In this document: positions 1-8,733 of the stretch, piece after piece | Layout: each line of letters starts with the position of its first letter | How positions within the stretch are numbered: position 1 is the first letter of the stretch | Source of the DNA: Flavobacteriia bacterium | GTDB lineage: Bacteria; Bacteroidota; Bacteroidia; Flavobacteriales_D; Crocinitomicaceae | Reading direction: 5' to 3' | Length of the DNA: 64,000 nucleotides | Assembly (NCBI GenBank): GCA_947446925.1 | Contig: CANFHU010000012.1 | Span: 1-64,000, forward strand | Notes under the pieces: generated by a model | What the model was told of the DNA's origin: nothing | Database searches by the model: none | The model's input: the letters and a program-made list of their open reading frames with translations, nothing else | Program-made: the position numbers and the translations under genes

Positions 1-2
1 CT

Positions 3-440
3 TCGGAAGCCGATAATTCCATTTTGGATGGTGCAGCAGCTACTTCCATGGTCATCCGAAGTATAGATATGGATGTTAGTCCACTAAAAGTTGGCATGAC
101 TTACGCGATAAAAAACATTTTATTTGCAACAAATTCAAGTGTATTAACAGAACAATCTAAGTTCATTATCCATGAGTTTTCGAAATTTATGTTAGAAAAT
201 CAAAATATTGATATTGTAATACAAGGACACACCGATGATTTAGGAGATGCGTCAAAGAACTTAAGTTTATCTGAGGATCGTTCTAATTCTGTAAAACAAT
301 ATTTAATTAATCTTGGTGTTGATGCAAGTAGATTAGAAGCAAAAGGCTATGGTTCGACACAACCGAAAGTACCAAACGATTCGGAACAGAATAGAGCAGT
401 TAACCGAAGAACAGATTTTTTAATTAGTAAGATTCGGTAA
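3..440 (+). CDS. OmpA-family C-terminal domain protein (5' truncated)
   Basis: The reading frame is open to the left edge of the window, so this is the C-terminal part of a longer gene whose start lies outside. The visible part is an OmpA-like peptidoglycan-binding domain: a strand with NILFATNSSVL, the core GHTDDLGDASKN, the helix LSLSEDRSNSVKQYL, then GYGSTQP and the final NRAVNRR. In this family the conserved Asp and Arg of the core bind diaminopimelate of peptidoglycan, anchoring an outer-membrane protein or lipoprotein to the cell wall. The TTG at 24 is only an internal codon. The stop abuts the stop of the next, convergent gene with no base between them. Confidence 0.85.
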   Translation, partial: SEADNSILDGAAATSMVIRSIDMDVSPLKVGMTYAIKNILFATNSSVLTEQSKFIIHEFSKFMLENQNIDIVIQGHTDDLGDASKNLSLSEDRSNSVKQYLINLGVDASRLEAKGYGSTQPKVPNDSEQNRAVNRRTDFLISKIR

Positions 441-953
441 TTATTGTTTACCTGCAAAGAAATAATCGGACATTAGTGTAGAATTTCCGCTAGAGTGACA
501 AGCGATGCAGGAAACCCCCATACGAGATGCAGGTTCAATCACTGTGTTGTCTGCATTTAAATAGGACCATACCCATCCATTTTTATCGGCATATATGTTT
601 TTAGCATCTTTAAACATAATAGCAAATTTTTCTGGTTCTCCTTTGATGGAACTCATTTCATTTACAATAAGCGATCCTTCTGGGAAAAATGAACCTGGAA
701 CAACTAAGCCATTACTATCTAAAATTGTTGCTGCTAGGTCATTGTATTTTGTGCGAAGGTATTTCGATTTATGTCCAACTTCTTCAGGAGCCTCCAAGAA
801 TTCCGTACTAAAATTATAGTAAACAAATCCTTCTTTACGTTGTGCTTTCGTAAATAATTCTGCATCAAAACCAGAAGTTGTACGATCTTTAGAACATCCA
901 ACTAATAATGCAAATGAGAAAAGAGGTATAAAAAGAAAATTGCGCTTTGTCAT
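441..953 (-). CDS. Cytochrome P460-like heme lipoprotein
   Basis: About 170 residues counted from the Met of MTKRNFLF; an upstream Met at 992 would add 13 residues before the signal sequence and is less likely. The N-terminus is a lipoprotein signal peptide ending in the lipobox LLVGC. Near the C-terminus is one c-type heme motif, CIACH, followed by the DYFF segment that cytochrome P460-family proteins carry after their heme site. P460 proteins are periplasmic heme enzymes; some oxidise hydroxylamine, but the substrate here cannot be read from sequence. The family call rests on the CxxCH position and the surrounding motif. The gene is convergent with the OmpA-like gene. Confidence 0.6.
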   Translation of the reverse strand: MTKRNFLFIPLFSFALLVGCSKDRTTSGFDAELFTKAQRKEGFVYYNFSTEFLEAPEEVGHKSKYLRTKYNDLAATILDSNGLVVPGSFFPEGSLIVNEMSSIKGEPEKFAIMFKDAKNIYADKNGWVWSYLNADNTVIEPASRMGVSCIACHSSGNSTLMSDYFFAGKQ

Positions 954-1049
954 GATGCTTAAATTTAGGTTAAAATTAGGGATAAAATCCAATAAATTTT
1001 AATTGTATCTGTGAATTAATACAAAGTTGATTGTTAATTGACGTAGTTA

Positions 1050-2570
1050 TTATCTTTTTAAGAGTAATTTTTTTAATAAATCCAATGTTTGATTTGCTTC
1101 CACTTTTTTTCCATCGTGGTAAAAAACGATTACTTCAAATATATTTCCATTAAAAGCAAGATGGGCTACATTATCTGGACTGATGGTAAAACGACCAGCA
1201 ACTTTTTCTGTGTCCCAATCAATCGTTGGGTAGCAAACATATGCTAGTTCTGAACATACAATTTTTTCGGTCGTGTTTACATCAAAATTAAAATCATATT
1301 CTTTACCGAGTTGTCTAAATGATAATAGGAGTGATTCTTTAGCCAATTGAGGTGATGCTTGAATAACCTTTGGTCGAAGTATAAGTACGTCATCTACATT
1401 TAAGAAGTCTTCTAGGGTACTTAATTGAACCCCGCCGCGGAGTGCTTCTACAATTTGTTTGTTGTCCTTACACATTGGATTAGAAGTATCTGAACAGATA
1501 TCCTTTTGGTGTGGTCTAACATAGTCATTATTCCAAATATCTTTTTGGGTTAATTCTTCTTTTGATCCGACCCAGATCGCTACGTGTCCAAAATGGCCTG
1601 GGATAAATTTATCGGTTAATCGAAATGGCGTTTTTTCTAGTAGGATATCTAATGGAAGTAATTTTTCTTTCAGTTCTTTCAGTACCTCTTCCTTTTTATA
1701 TAATTTTCCTTTTCGAGTTTGTACTAATCCAATAGAATTCCCGAAGAATTTACTGACGTTATTACTGCTGTTAGCCGTTATTTTCGCTAAATAATCGGAT
1801 GTCATTGAACCAATCATTTTGAATTTTTCTTGGGAAAAAAGCGAAGGATCTAGATTTTTTAAATAATTAAAAGAAGGACTTGCAAGTACTACATCCGTTA
1901 GGTATTTGAAATCTTCATCTTTTGCTAATTCCGTGTTTTGTGTTTTTTCTTCAAAAAATGCGATACCTATTTGGATGGTTTTTTGATTTTCAATAGAATT
2001 AGCGGCAATGGTAATTTCAAGTAATTGATTTTTAGTGATTCCGAATCCTTGATCTGTTTCGTTTAAGAATTTACGAAGTGTTGGATTTTGTTCTAGAAGA
2101 AGAGAACCTAATAAATAATTATCGTATAATGTTAAAGCGGCTGCTAGGGATAGGATTACGGATTTTGTGCGTAATACATCGGGAACAATGTACTTTTCTT
2201 TTTCCCGTTTGGAAAGTTCTAAAGCACAACGGTATTTATTCGTTATTTCGTATAAATCGTTCCGTAATTTTAATGCTTTTTCGGTTTTGGTTCTCAAATA
2301 GTGAATAGTAGAAGCAGGAAGTGGACCATCTTCATTTTGTCTAATTTCCTCTGCTACGCGTGTCATTCCCGCTCTAACAGCTAAACTATATTCGACTAAA
2401 TCTCTAAAGTGATTGATTTCGTCGCGAAGTATGGAGTCATATTTTGGGATTTTAGCAATAAGTTCATCCCAACATTTTTCGCTATGCGAACGCTCTTTAT
2501 ATTCAATTTGAGCGTATGTGAATTGACAGCAGGTTATGGAGATCAATAAATATAGAGTACGAAAATTCAT
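1050..2570 (-). CDS. YiiX-like circularly permuted papain-fold hydrolase
   Basis: Exported protein of about 506 residues. The start is taken at the ATG of MNFRTLYLL rather than at a TTG four codons upstream. A signal peptide ends near FTYAQ. A long helical N-terminal part is followed by a C-terminal domain in which His comes first (GHFGHVAIWVG, near residue 325) and Cys later (IVCSELAYVCY, near residue 438). That order is typical of the circularly permuted NlpC/P60 (YiiX/YebB/poxvirus G6R-like) enzymes, which act on amide or ester bonds in cell-wall or lipid substrates. The substrate is unknown. The gene lies downstream of yajC, separated from it by a strong terminator, so it probably has its own promoter. 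Confidence 0.6.
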   Translation of the reverse strand: MNFRTLYLLISITCCQFTYAQIEYKERSHSEKCWDELIAKIPKYDSILRDEINHFRDLVEYSLAVRAGMTRVAEEIRQNEDGPLPASTIHYLRTKTEKALKLRNDLYEITNKYRCALELSKREKEKYIVPDVLRTKSVILSLAAALTLYDNYLLGSLLLEQNPTLRKFLNETDQGFGITKNQLLEITIAANSIENQKTIQIGIAFFEEKTQNTELAKDEDFKYLTDVVLASPSFNYLKNLDPSLFSQEKFKMIGSMTSDYLAKITANSSNNVSKFFGNSIGLVQTRKGKLYKKEEVLKELKEKLLPLDILLEKTPFRLTDKFIPGHFGHVAIWVGSKEELTQKDIWNNDYVRPHQKDICSDTSNPMCKDNKQIVEALRGGVQLSTLEDFLNVDDVLILRPKVIQASPQLAKESLLLSFRQLGKEYDFNFDVNTTEKIVCSELAYVCYPTIDWDTEKVAGRFTISPDNVAHLAFNGNIFEVIVFYHDGKKVEANQTLDLLKKLLLKR

Positions 2571-2581
2571 AGTTTTTGACA

Positions 2582-2611
2582 ATAAAAAAAGCCCATGAAA
2601 ATCATGAGCTT
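2582..2611 (-). terminator. Intrinsic terminator after yajC
   Basis: On the minus strand a 10-bp stem (AAGCTCATGA / TCATGGGCTT, one G-U pair) with a 3-nt loop is followed directly by a run of T. It sits just past the yajC stop and ends the nusB-DUF1573-yajC transcript. Confidence 0.85.
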
Positions 2612-2629
2612 AATTAAAACAATAGGTGA

Positions 2630-2905
2630 TTATGCTTTTCCTTCAGCGCCTAATAAGTCTGCTGAACTTTGAGAAATTGCAGATTTTTCAAAACGAATTT
2701 TACTACCTTCTGAATTAATTAAAACAGTAGTATCATTAATTTCTAAAATTTTACCGTGAACACCACCGATGGTTACAACTTTGTCGCCAGGTGCTAAGTT
2801 TTCACGGAATTTTTTCAATTCTTTTTGTTTTTTTTGTTGTGGTCTGATCATGAAAAAGTAGAACACTACAATCATCAACGGAATCATTACATAATTTGGA
2901 TTCAT
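2630..2905 (-). CDS. yajC: Preprotein translocase subunit YajC
   Basis: Small 91-residue inner-membrane protein. One N-terminal membrane helix ([13 protein letters not shown]) is followed by the family hallmark [10 protein letters not shown] and a small cytoplasmic domain with [14 protein letters not shown]. YajC associates with SecDF and supports Sec-dependent protein export. Length and motifs match the family fully. It is the last gene of a minus-strand group with the DUF1573 lipoprotein and nusB, an order common in Bacteroidota, and a hairpin terminator follows it. Confidence 0.95.
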   Translation of the reverse strand: MNPNYVMIPLMIVVFYFFMIRPQQKKQKELKKFRENLAPGDKVVTIGGVHGKILEINDTTVLINSEGSKIRFEKSAISQSSADLLGAEGKA

Positions 2906-2924
2906 GGTATTTATTTTTAGGTTA

Positions 2925-3317
2925 TTATTTACGAACTATTTCAGCGTTTATCGTTAGTTTAGTTAAAGAAGGTTCCGTATTTGCAATGATACGTACTCCT
3001 TTGCTTAACATTCCTTCTGCAGCATTGTCTGTACGAACAGTAGCGGATATTTTTCCTGTCTCTCCTGGTTCGATTGGATCTTCTGGAAATTCAGCAACTG
3101 TACAAGAGCATTCTCCTTTTACTTCCGCAATGATTAAAGGGTATTTCCCAGTGTTTTTAATCGTGAAATTTGCTTCTACTTCTTCGCCTAACATTACTTT
3201 TCCGGCATTAAACGTATCGTTTACAGAAAGTGTCGTTTTATTCCCTACCTCTAATTTATCATTAGATGTACAGGAAAACAAAAGTAAGCCAAGTGCTAAT
3301 AATGCTGTTTTTTTCAT
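2925..3317 (-). CDS. DUF1573 lipoprotein
   Basis: A 130-residue protein with a lipoprotein signal peptide (LLLFSC, Cys near residue 16) and a single DUF1573-type beta-sandwich domain: [22 protein letters not shown], split here as [11 protein letters not shown] and [11 protein letters not shown], then GECSCTV and [13 protein letters not shown]. Domains of this type occur between nusB and yajC in many Bacteroidota. Their biochemical role is not established; the fold resembles Ig-like or ASH domains used in binding. It is probably co-transcribed with its neighbours, since gaps of 19 and 57 bp separate it from yajC and nusB. Confidence 0.88.
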   Translation of the reverse strand: MKKTALLALGLLLFSCTSNDKLEVGNKTTLSVNDTFNAGKVMLGEEVEANFTIKNTGKYPLIIAEVKGECSCTVAEFPEDPIEPGETGKISATVRTDNAAEGMLSKGVRIIANTEPSLTKLTINAEIVRK

Positions 3318-3374
3318 TGTGATTTAAATTAAAAAAGTCGAAAGTTACTAGTTTTTTGATGGATGTATCTATTA

Positions 3375-4304
3375 TTAGTCAATTAATCCTCTTCCTATTT
3401 TCTGTATTTTTTGTTCTTTATCTAAACGATCGATAGCTTTATCTAAAATACCATTGATAAATCCACTACTTTTTGGGGTAGAATAGAATTTAGATATTTC
3501 AATGTATTCGTTTAGTGTAACTTTTTTAGGAATATTATTAAATTCTTGTAGTTCCGTAATAGCCATTTTCATGAGTATGATGTCCATTTTTGCAATACGG
3601 TCTAACTCCCAGTTTTTGGTTAAATCGTCAATTAATAAGACGTTTTCATGGTCATTTGCAATGGTTTTTCTCAAAAGTGTTTTTACAAATGGAATTTCAT
3701 CCTCTGGATCTTTGAATAAAGGATGGATAGTAATGGATGCATCTTCAGTCGCTTGTTTGATGGATTTCAATGCGATACCACATGCAAGATCAATATCGTC
3801 TAACCAATGAATACTTTTTTCTTCAAAGAAATTATAGATCAATGGTGAGTTTGCAATTTCTGCTTTAAACAAAGCGACTACAAAATTTTTGTCTTCTTCA
3901 AACGTATTAGTTTCAGATTGCATGTAGTTAAAGAATAATTCACTTTCGCGTATTTGCTGCATGATTTTCTTAAACATTTCACGGTGTTCATCGCCAATCC
4001 AGTTTACTTTGTTTCTTTCTGATGCTTCACGAAGTTCTGCATTTTCTGTAATCAAAGTAATTACTTTGTTTTGCACAAAACGATCATTTGTGGATCTAGA
4101 TTTTAATTTACTCTCGGCAATTTTTTGCTCTTCTACATCCTTTAATTCTTCAAATGAAAGCAACAAGTACAAGTAAATGTCATAGATTCGCTCGATGGAG
4201 TTCATTAATTCTTTTTCGATTACTCTAAAATCATTTTCATTGGATTGAAAATAAGCGTAAAGCACTTGTAATACTTTGATTCGTAAGTGTCGTCTGTTTA
4301 ACAT
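3375..4304 (-). CDS. nusB: Transcription antitermination factor NusB
   Basis: A 309-residue protein, longer than the roughly 140-residue NusB of Proteobacteria but normal for Bacteroidota, where an N-terminal helical extension precedes the NusB domain. The N-terminus RRHLRIKVLQVLYAY carries the typical RNA-binding start. The C-terminal part has WELDRIAKMDIILMKMAI and VTLNEYIEISKFYSTPKS, then FINGILDKA, which is the diagnostic NusB core. NusB binds boxA RNA with S10 and prevents premature termination in rRNA operons. It is the first gene of the group with DUF1573 and yajC and is divergent from the ABC exporter gene. Confidence 0.93.
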   Translation of the reverse strand: MLNRRHLRIKVLQVLYAYFQSNENDFRVIEKELMNSIERIYDIYLYLLLSFEELKDVEEQKIAESKLKSRSTNDRFVQNKVITLITENAELREASERNKVNWIGDEHREMFKKIMQQIRESELFFNYMQSETNTFEEDKNFVVALFKAEIANSPLIYNFFEEKSIHWLDDIDLACGIALKSIKQATEDASITIHPLFKDPEDEIPFVKTLLRKTIANDHENVLLIDDLTKNWELDRIAKMDIILMKMAITELQEFNNIPKKVTLNEYIEISKFYSTPKSSGFINGILDKAIDRLDKEQKIQKIGRGLID

Positions 4305-4490
4305 GTAAGAAGGGTTTTGAATGTGTTTTTGACTTTAAAAGTAAGTTTACTTTTAGCAGTGGAACTAGATTTAGAATAAGTACTTTCAAGCATCCGAGTC
4401 AAAAAATAATATAGAACGAATAATAATTACTAATTGCTAACAATATTGTTAAATCATTCAATTAGTTTTGCAAAAATAGAAAAATATCAG

Positions 4491-6269
4491 ATGAAGTCAC
4501 TTGCTTATCTAAATAAATATTTAATTCTTTATAAATGGCGTATTCTATTAGGAGTATTGTTTATTTGTCTTTCCAATTATTTTGGGATTCAAATGCCTAA
4601 GATAGTGAAGAATGCAACGAACGACTTCTTAGAAGATGTCAAACATACTACCGATTTTAATTCCATTTTGTGGCTAAGTTTACGCTTGGCGGGGATGTAT
4701 TTACTGTATTCCATTTTGAAAGGCTTTTTCTTATTCTTGACAAGACAAACGATCATCATTGTTTCGCGTTACATTGAATATGATTTAAAAAATGAGATTT
4801 ATAAACAATACCATCGATTGAATTATTCGTTTTACAAAAAGAATACAACCGGTGATTTGATGAATCGTATCTCGGAGGATGTTTCACAGGTGCGAATGTA
4901 CTTAGGGCCAGGTTTAATGTATACCATAAATTTGGCGATACTTTCCGTAATGGCTATCTATACGATGATGCAAATCAATGTTTCTTTAACCTTGATTGTT
5001 TTGATTCCATTACCAATAATGTCCGTAATGATATACAAAGTTTCTAGTAAAATGAATGCTTTGAGTAAACTCGTACAAAAAGAACAGTCGTTATTATCTA
5101 CGATTGTACAAGAAACTTTTTCTGGTATACGGGTTATTAAAGCGTATTTACGGGAGTTAGAAATGCAACAAAAATTTGATGCTTCTTCCAATATGTATAA
5201 AGAGCGCACAATGAAACAGGTGCGTGTGAATGCATTGTTTATGCCTACGATTGTTTTCTTGATAGGGTTAAGTACTTTGTTAGCTATCTATTACGGAGGA
5301 TTATTGACCTATTCGAAGCAAATTACACCAGGGGATATCGTGGCCTTTATTTTTTACATTAACATGTTGACATGGCCATTTGCGAGTGTTGGTTGGGTAA
5401 CTTCTATTATTCAGCGAGCAGCAGCATCTCAAGAAAGAATTAATGAATTTTTAAATATAGAACCTGCTATTGTTAATCCAACGGATGCACCTTTTTCGCA
5501 AATTCAACAAGTAACATTTGATCGTATGACTTTTAACTACGAGGATAGTACTGACCCTGTATTATCGGATGTTTCATTTTCGTTTAAGGCGGGAGAGAAA
5601 ATCGGTATTATTGGTCGAACTGGAAGTGGGAAGTCTACCTTATTAAACATCTTGTTACGTCAATTAGATCCTACTTCAGGGAGTGTATTTATAAATAACG
5701 AAGATCTGAAAGAAATTAATTTAGAGGCATATCGTAAGCAAATAGGTGTTGTTCCGCAAGATGTTTTTCTGTTTTCAGATACGATAAAAAATAATATTGC
5801 TTTTGGATTGATAGATAATGAAGTGACGGAAGAAGCATTGGTGGAAGTTACGAAACAAGCCCATGTTTACCATAATATTATAGAATTTCCGGATGTGTTT
5901 GAAACGGTATTAGGGGAGCGTGGTGTGAATTTAAGTGGTGGACAAAAACAACGGGTGAGTATAGCCCGCGCATTGATTCGTAAACCAACTATGCTGGTGT
6001 TGGATGATTGTTTGTCTGCAGTAGATACGGAAACAGAAGATGTTATTTTGAAAGCAGTGGAGGATGCTTCAGAAGATCGAATCACCGTTATTGTAAGTCA
6101 TCGTATTTCTTCCTTGCGTTTTGTAGATCGAATTTATGTACTAGATCAAGGAAAGATTGTTGAATCTGGAACCGAAGCAGAATTAGTACAAAAAGGTGGT
6201 TTGTTTAAAGAGATGTATGATAAGCAGCGGAGTGATGGTCCTTCGAGAGCCTCAGGAACCGTGGGGTGA
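4491..6269 (+). CDS. ABC exporter half-transporter (permease + ATPase)
   Basis: About 592 residues from the ATG of MKSLAYLNKY; an upstream in-frame ATG at 4434 would add a non-family N-terminus. Six membrane helices (residues about 20-310) are followed by a nucleotide-binding domain with Walker A GRTGSGKST, the Q-loop VVPQDVFLF, signature LSGGQKQR, Walker B MLVLDDCLSAVD and H-loop VSHR. The residue after the Walker B Asp is Asp, not the usual catalytic Glu, as in the degenerate half of heterodimeric exporters such as BmrC or TM287. No partner half-transporter is next to it. The last dozen residues (from DGPSRASG) are encoded by a dispersed repeat, so the C-terminus looks recently altered. The substrate is unknown. 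Confidence 0.88.
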   Translation: MKSLAYLNKYLILYKWRILLGVLFICLSNYFGIQMPKIVKNATNDFLEDVKHTTDFNSILWLSLRLAGMYLLYSILKGFFLFLTRQTIIIVSRYIEYDLKNEIYKQYHRLNYSFYKKNTTGDLMNRISEDVSQVRMYLGPGLMYTINLAILSVMAIYTMMQINVSLTLIVLIPLPIMSVMIYKVSSKMNALSKLVQKEQSLLSTIVQETFSGIRVIKAYLRELEMQQKFDASSNMYKERTMKQVRVNALFMPTIVFLIGLSTLLAIYYGGLLTYSKQITPGDIVAFIFYINMLTWPFASVGWVTSIIQRAAASQERINEFLNIEPAIVNPTDAPFSQIQQVTFDRMTFNYEDSTDPVLSDVSFSFKAGEKIGIIGRTGSGKSTLLNILLRQLDPTSGSVFINNEDLKEINLEAYRKQIGVVPQDVFLFSDTIKNNIAFGLIDNEVTEEALVEVTKQAHVYHNIIEFPDVFETVLGERGVNLSGGQKQRVSIARALIRKPTMLVLDDCLSAVDTETEDVILKAVEDASEDRITVIVSHRISSLRFVDRIYVLDQGKIVESGTEAELVQKGGLFKEMYDKQRSDGPSRASGTVG

Positions 6270-6290
6270 GTGACGAGTGACGCGTGACGA
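6237..6290 (+). repeat. Composite repeat A, copy 1 (quasi-palindrome + heptamers)
   Basis: A 24-bp quasi-palindrome (GGTCCTTCGAGA followed by GCCTCAGGAACC, 6237-6260) and then three GAGTGAC-type heptamers. The same unit occurs at 14395 and, on the other strand, at 46442-46517. It overlaps the 3' end and stop codon of the ABC exporter gene. Confidence 0.8.
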
Positions 6291-6303
6291 ATATGCAGTA
6301 TAG

Positions 6304-6380
6304 GGATAAGGCATGCCTTATCCTAATAATTGTGGTTGGATAGGTTGTGTTTTTTACAAGGGATAAGGCATGCCTTATCC
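6304..6380. repeat. Two copies of a 20-bp perfect palindrome (REP-like family B)
   Basis: GGATAAGGCATGCCTTATCC occurs at 6304-6323 and again at 6361-6380, in the gap between the ABC exporter and the ABC-F gene. A near-identical palindrome with G/C in place of A/T lies at 62956-62977. Two close hairpins may act as a bidirectional terminator or RNA-stabilising element, and the sequence type resembles REP elements mobilised by RAYT transposases. Confidence 0.8.
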
Positions 6381-6417
6381 GTACTGGAAATAAAATAATT
6401 TTATAAAAAAATAAAAT

Positions 6418-8052
6418 ATGATATCAATTGATGCGATTGGGGTAGAATTTAGTGGAAAAACCTTATTTAGTGATGTGTCGTTTGTGATTAATGAAAATGA
6501 CAAAATCGCATTGATGGGTAAAAATGGTGCTGGTAAATCTACGTTGTTAAAAATATTAGCGGGAATAAATAAGCCGACTGCAGGTAAAGTTTCTGCGCCA
6601 AAAGAATATCGCATAGCGTATTTGCCACAACATTTGCTGACAGAAGATAACGCAACTGTATTTGAGGAAACAAGTAAGGCCTTTGCGTCTATTTTTGCCA
6701 TGAAGGATGAAATTGATACGTTGAATGAAGCATTGACTGTTCGAACAGATTATGAATCCGATGATTATATGAAAATCATCGAGCGTGTTTCCGAGTTAAG
6801 TGAACAGTATTATTCTATCGAAGAAATCAATTTCGATGAGGATGTTGAAAAAGTGTTACAGGGTATTGGGTTTTTACGTTCGGATTTTACACGTCCTACT
6901 TCTGAGTTTAGTGGTGGATGGCGAATGCGTATCGAGTTGGCAAAGATTTTACTGCAAAAGCCAGATTTGATATTACTGGATGAACCAACCAACCATATGG
7001 ATATTGAATCGATCCAGTGGTTAGAAGATTTCTTGATTAATAGCGCAAAAGCAGTAGTTGTAATTTCACACGATAAGGCGTTTGTGAATAATATTACCAC
7101 ACGTACGATCGAGGTGACAATGGGAAGAATTTACGATTATAAAGTCAATTATTCCATGTATTTGGAATTGCGTAAAGAGCGTCGTGAACAACAACAAAAA
7201 CAGTACGAAGATCAACAAAAGTTTATTGCGGAACAAACAGAATTTATTGAACGATTTAAAGGAACATTTTCTAAAACGTTGGTTGTTCAATCACGTGTGA
7301 AGATGTTAGAGAAATTAGATATTATAGAAGTGGATGAGGTAGATACTTCTGCATTGCGTTTGAAATTTCCTCCGGCGCCTCGTTCAGGAAATTATCCTGT
7401 TTCTGTAAGAGATTTGTCAAAATCCTATGGAGATCATGTAGTATTTAAAAATGCTGAAATTACGATTGAACGTGGGGAGAAAGTTGCCTTTGTAGGTAGA
7501 AATGGAGAGGGGAAGTCGACCATGGTGAAAGCGATTATGAAGGAGATTGATTTTGAGGGGACTATGGAACTAGGTCACAATGTTCAGATTGGTTATTTTG
7601 CACAAAATCAAGCGTCTTTATTAGATGAGTCGTTAACTATTTTTGAAACCATCGATCAAGCGGCAGAAGGGGATGCACGATTGAAAATTCGGGATATCCT
7701 TGGAGCATTTATGTTTGGTGGGGATGAGAGCACCAAGAAGGTAAAGGTTTTATCTGGAGGAGAGAAAACACGTTTAGCAATGATAAAGTTGTTGTTGCAA
7801 CCGGTCAATTTATTAATTCTAGATGAGCCAACGAATCATTTAGATATGAAAACAAAAGACATTATTAAAGATGCTTTGCGTGATTTTGATGGTACGTTGA
7901 TTTTAGTGTCGCACGACAGGGATTTCTTGGATGGATTAGCAAATAAGGTGTTTGAGTTTGGTAATCAGCGTGTAAAAGAGCATTTTGAGGACGTTACTAG
8001 TTTCTTAGCGAATAAGAAAATGGAAAGTTTGAAAGAGATAGAGAAAAAGTAG
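6418..8052 (+). CDS. ABC-F family ATPase
   Basis: A 544-residue soluble protein with two ABC domains and no membrane segment. Domain 1: Walker A GKNGAGKST, signature FSGGWRMR, Walker B LDEPTNHMD. A charged helical linker follows (RREQQQKQYEDQQ region, residues about 240-300). Domain 2: Walker A GRNGEGKST, signature LSGGEKTR, Walker B LDEPTNHLD. Both catalytic Glu residues are present. ABC-F proteins bind the ribosomal E site and relieve stalled or antibiotic-bound ribosomes; the YbiT/YkpA-like group best fits the length. The exact subfamily, and any resistance role, cannot be assigned by eye. The gene is preceded by two palindromes that separate it from the exporter. Confidence 0.92.
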   Translation: MISIDAIGVEFSGKTLFSDVSFVINENDKIALMGKNGAGKSTLLKILAGINKPTAGKVSAPKEYRIAYLPQHLLTEDNATVFEETSKAFASIFAMKDEIDTLNEALTVRTDYESDDYMKIIERVSELSEQYYSIEEINFDEDVEKVLQGIGFLRSDFTRPTSEFSGGWRMRIELAKILLQKPDLILLDEPTNHMDIESIQWLEDFLINSAKAVVVISHDKAFVNNITTRTIEVTMGRIYDYKVNYSMYLELRKERREQQQKQYEDQQKFIAEQTEFIERFKGTFSKTLVVQSRVKMLEKLDIIEVDEVDTSALRLKFPPAPRSGNYPVSVRDLSKSYGDHVVFKNAEITIERGEKVAFVGRNGEGKSTMVKAIMKEIDFEGTMELGHNVQIGYFAQNQASLLDESLTIFETIDQAAEGDARLKIRDILGAFMFGGDESTKKVKVLSGGEKTRLAMIKLLLQPVNLLILDEPTNHLDMKTKDIIKDALRDFDGTLILVSHDRDFLDGLANKVFEFGNQRVKEHFEDVTSFLANKKMESLKEIEKK

Positions 8053-8124
8053 ACTTACTGCTTGTTTTCAACAATTTGTATCTGATAATTCTACTAAGTA
8101 TCGATATATTGAGTTGGAAAAATA

Positions 8125-8658
8125 ATGAATTTTGTAGAAGTAAAATTATATTCTATGGAACAGGTAAGACTTATTCGCGTGGGGAGTGCAAGTGATAACG
8201 ATGTAGTAATTAATCATGAGGCAATAAATCCGTATCATTTAGAATTGTTTCAAGATGCACGTGGGAATGTTTTTCTTTCCGATTTAAAAACAGAACTGGG
8301 TACCTTTGTGAATGGACAAAAAGTAAAGGCTTTTTGTGCTTTGTCCATGAAGGATAAAGTGACCATAGCGGGCAAATTCATGTTTGATTGGACAAAGTTG
8401 GTTACTACGATGGATGTTTCTAAAAAAATCGCAACATTACGAAGTAACTTGGTCTATACAGAAAATCTCGAAAATAAAGTAGAGTTACCAAGTTTAGTGG
8501 CCGTTGAGGAGGAATATTTATTGGAGGACGCGCTTTTAGAGGACGCAACTTGGATTCAACGTTGGAATTATTTTTACACACATAATTCTTCTATCGTTCA
8601 TATCTTTGTGTTAAATATCGTCTTGTTTATATTGCTATATATTGCTTTTCTTTCTTAA
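8125..8658 (+). CDS. FHA-domain protein with C-terminal membrane anchor
   Basis: A 177-residue protein. Residues about 10-90 form a forkhead-associated (phosphothreonine-binding) domain: RLIRVGSASDNDVVI, INPYHLEL, LKTELGTFVNGQKV and a final strand FMFDW. The motif Arg-(x)-Gly-(x)-Ser-(x)4-Asp is close to the binding-loop consensus. The C-terminus has one hydrophobic helix (IFVLNIVLFILLYIAFL), so the FHA domain should face the cytoplasm with its tail in the membrane. It lies 75 bp upstream of a PP2C-like gene. This pairing suggests phosphoprotein signalling, but no Ser/Thr kinase is seen nearby. A second ATG at 8155 is an alternative start. Confidence 0.75.
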   Translation: MNFVEVKLYSMEQVRLIRVGSASDNDVVINHEAINPYHLELFQDARGNVFLSDLKTELGTFVNGQKVKAFCALSMKDKVTIAGKFMFDWTKLVTTMDVSKKIATLRSNLVYTENLENKVELPSLVAVEEEYLLEDALLEDATWIQRWNYFYTHNSSIVHIFVLNIVLFILLYIAFLS

Positions 8659-8733
8659 TTTAGCGCTTGGTTTATTTCATGTGTTTATTTGCAAAAATAG
8701 GTCTATTTATACCACTATCAATTTAAGTATAGA

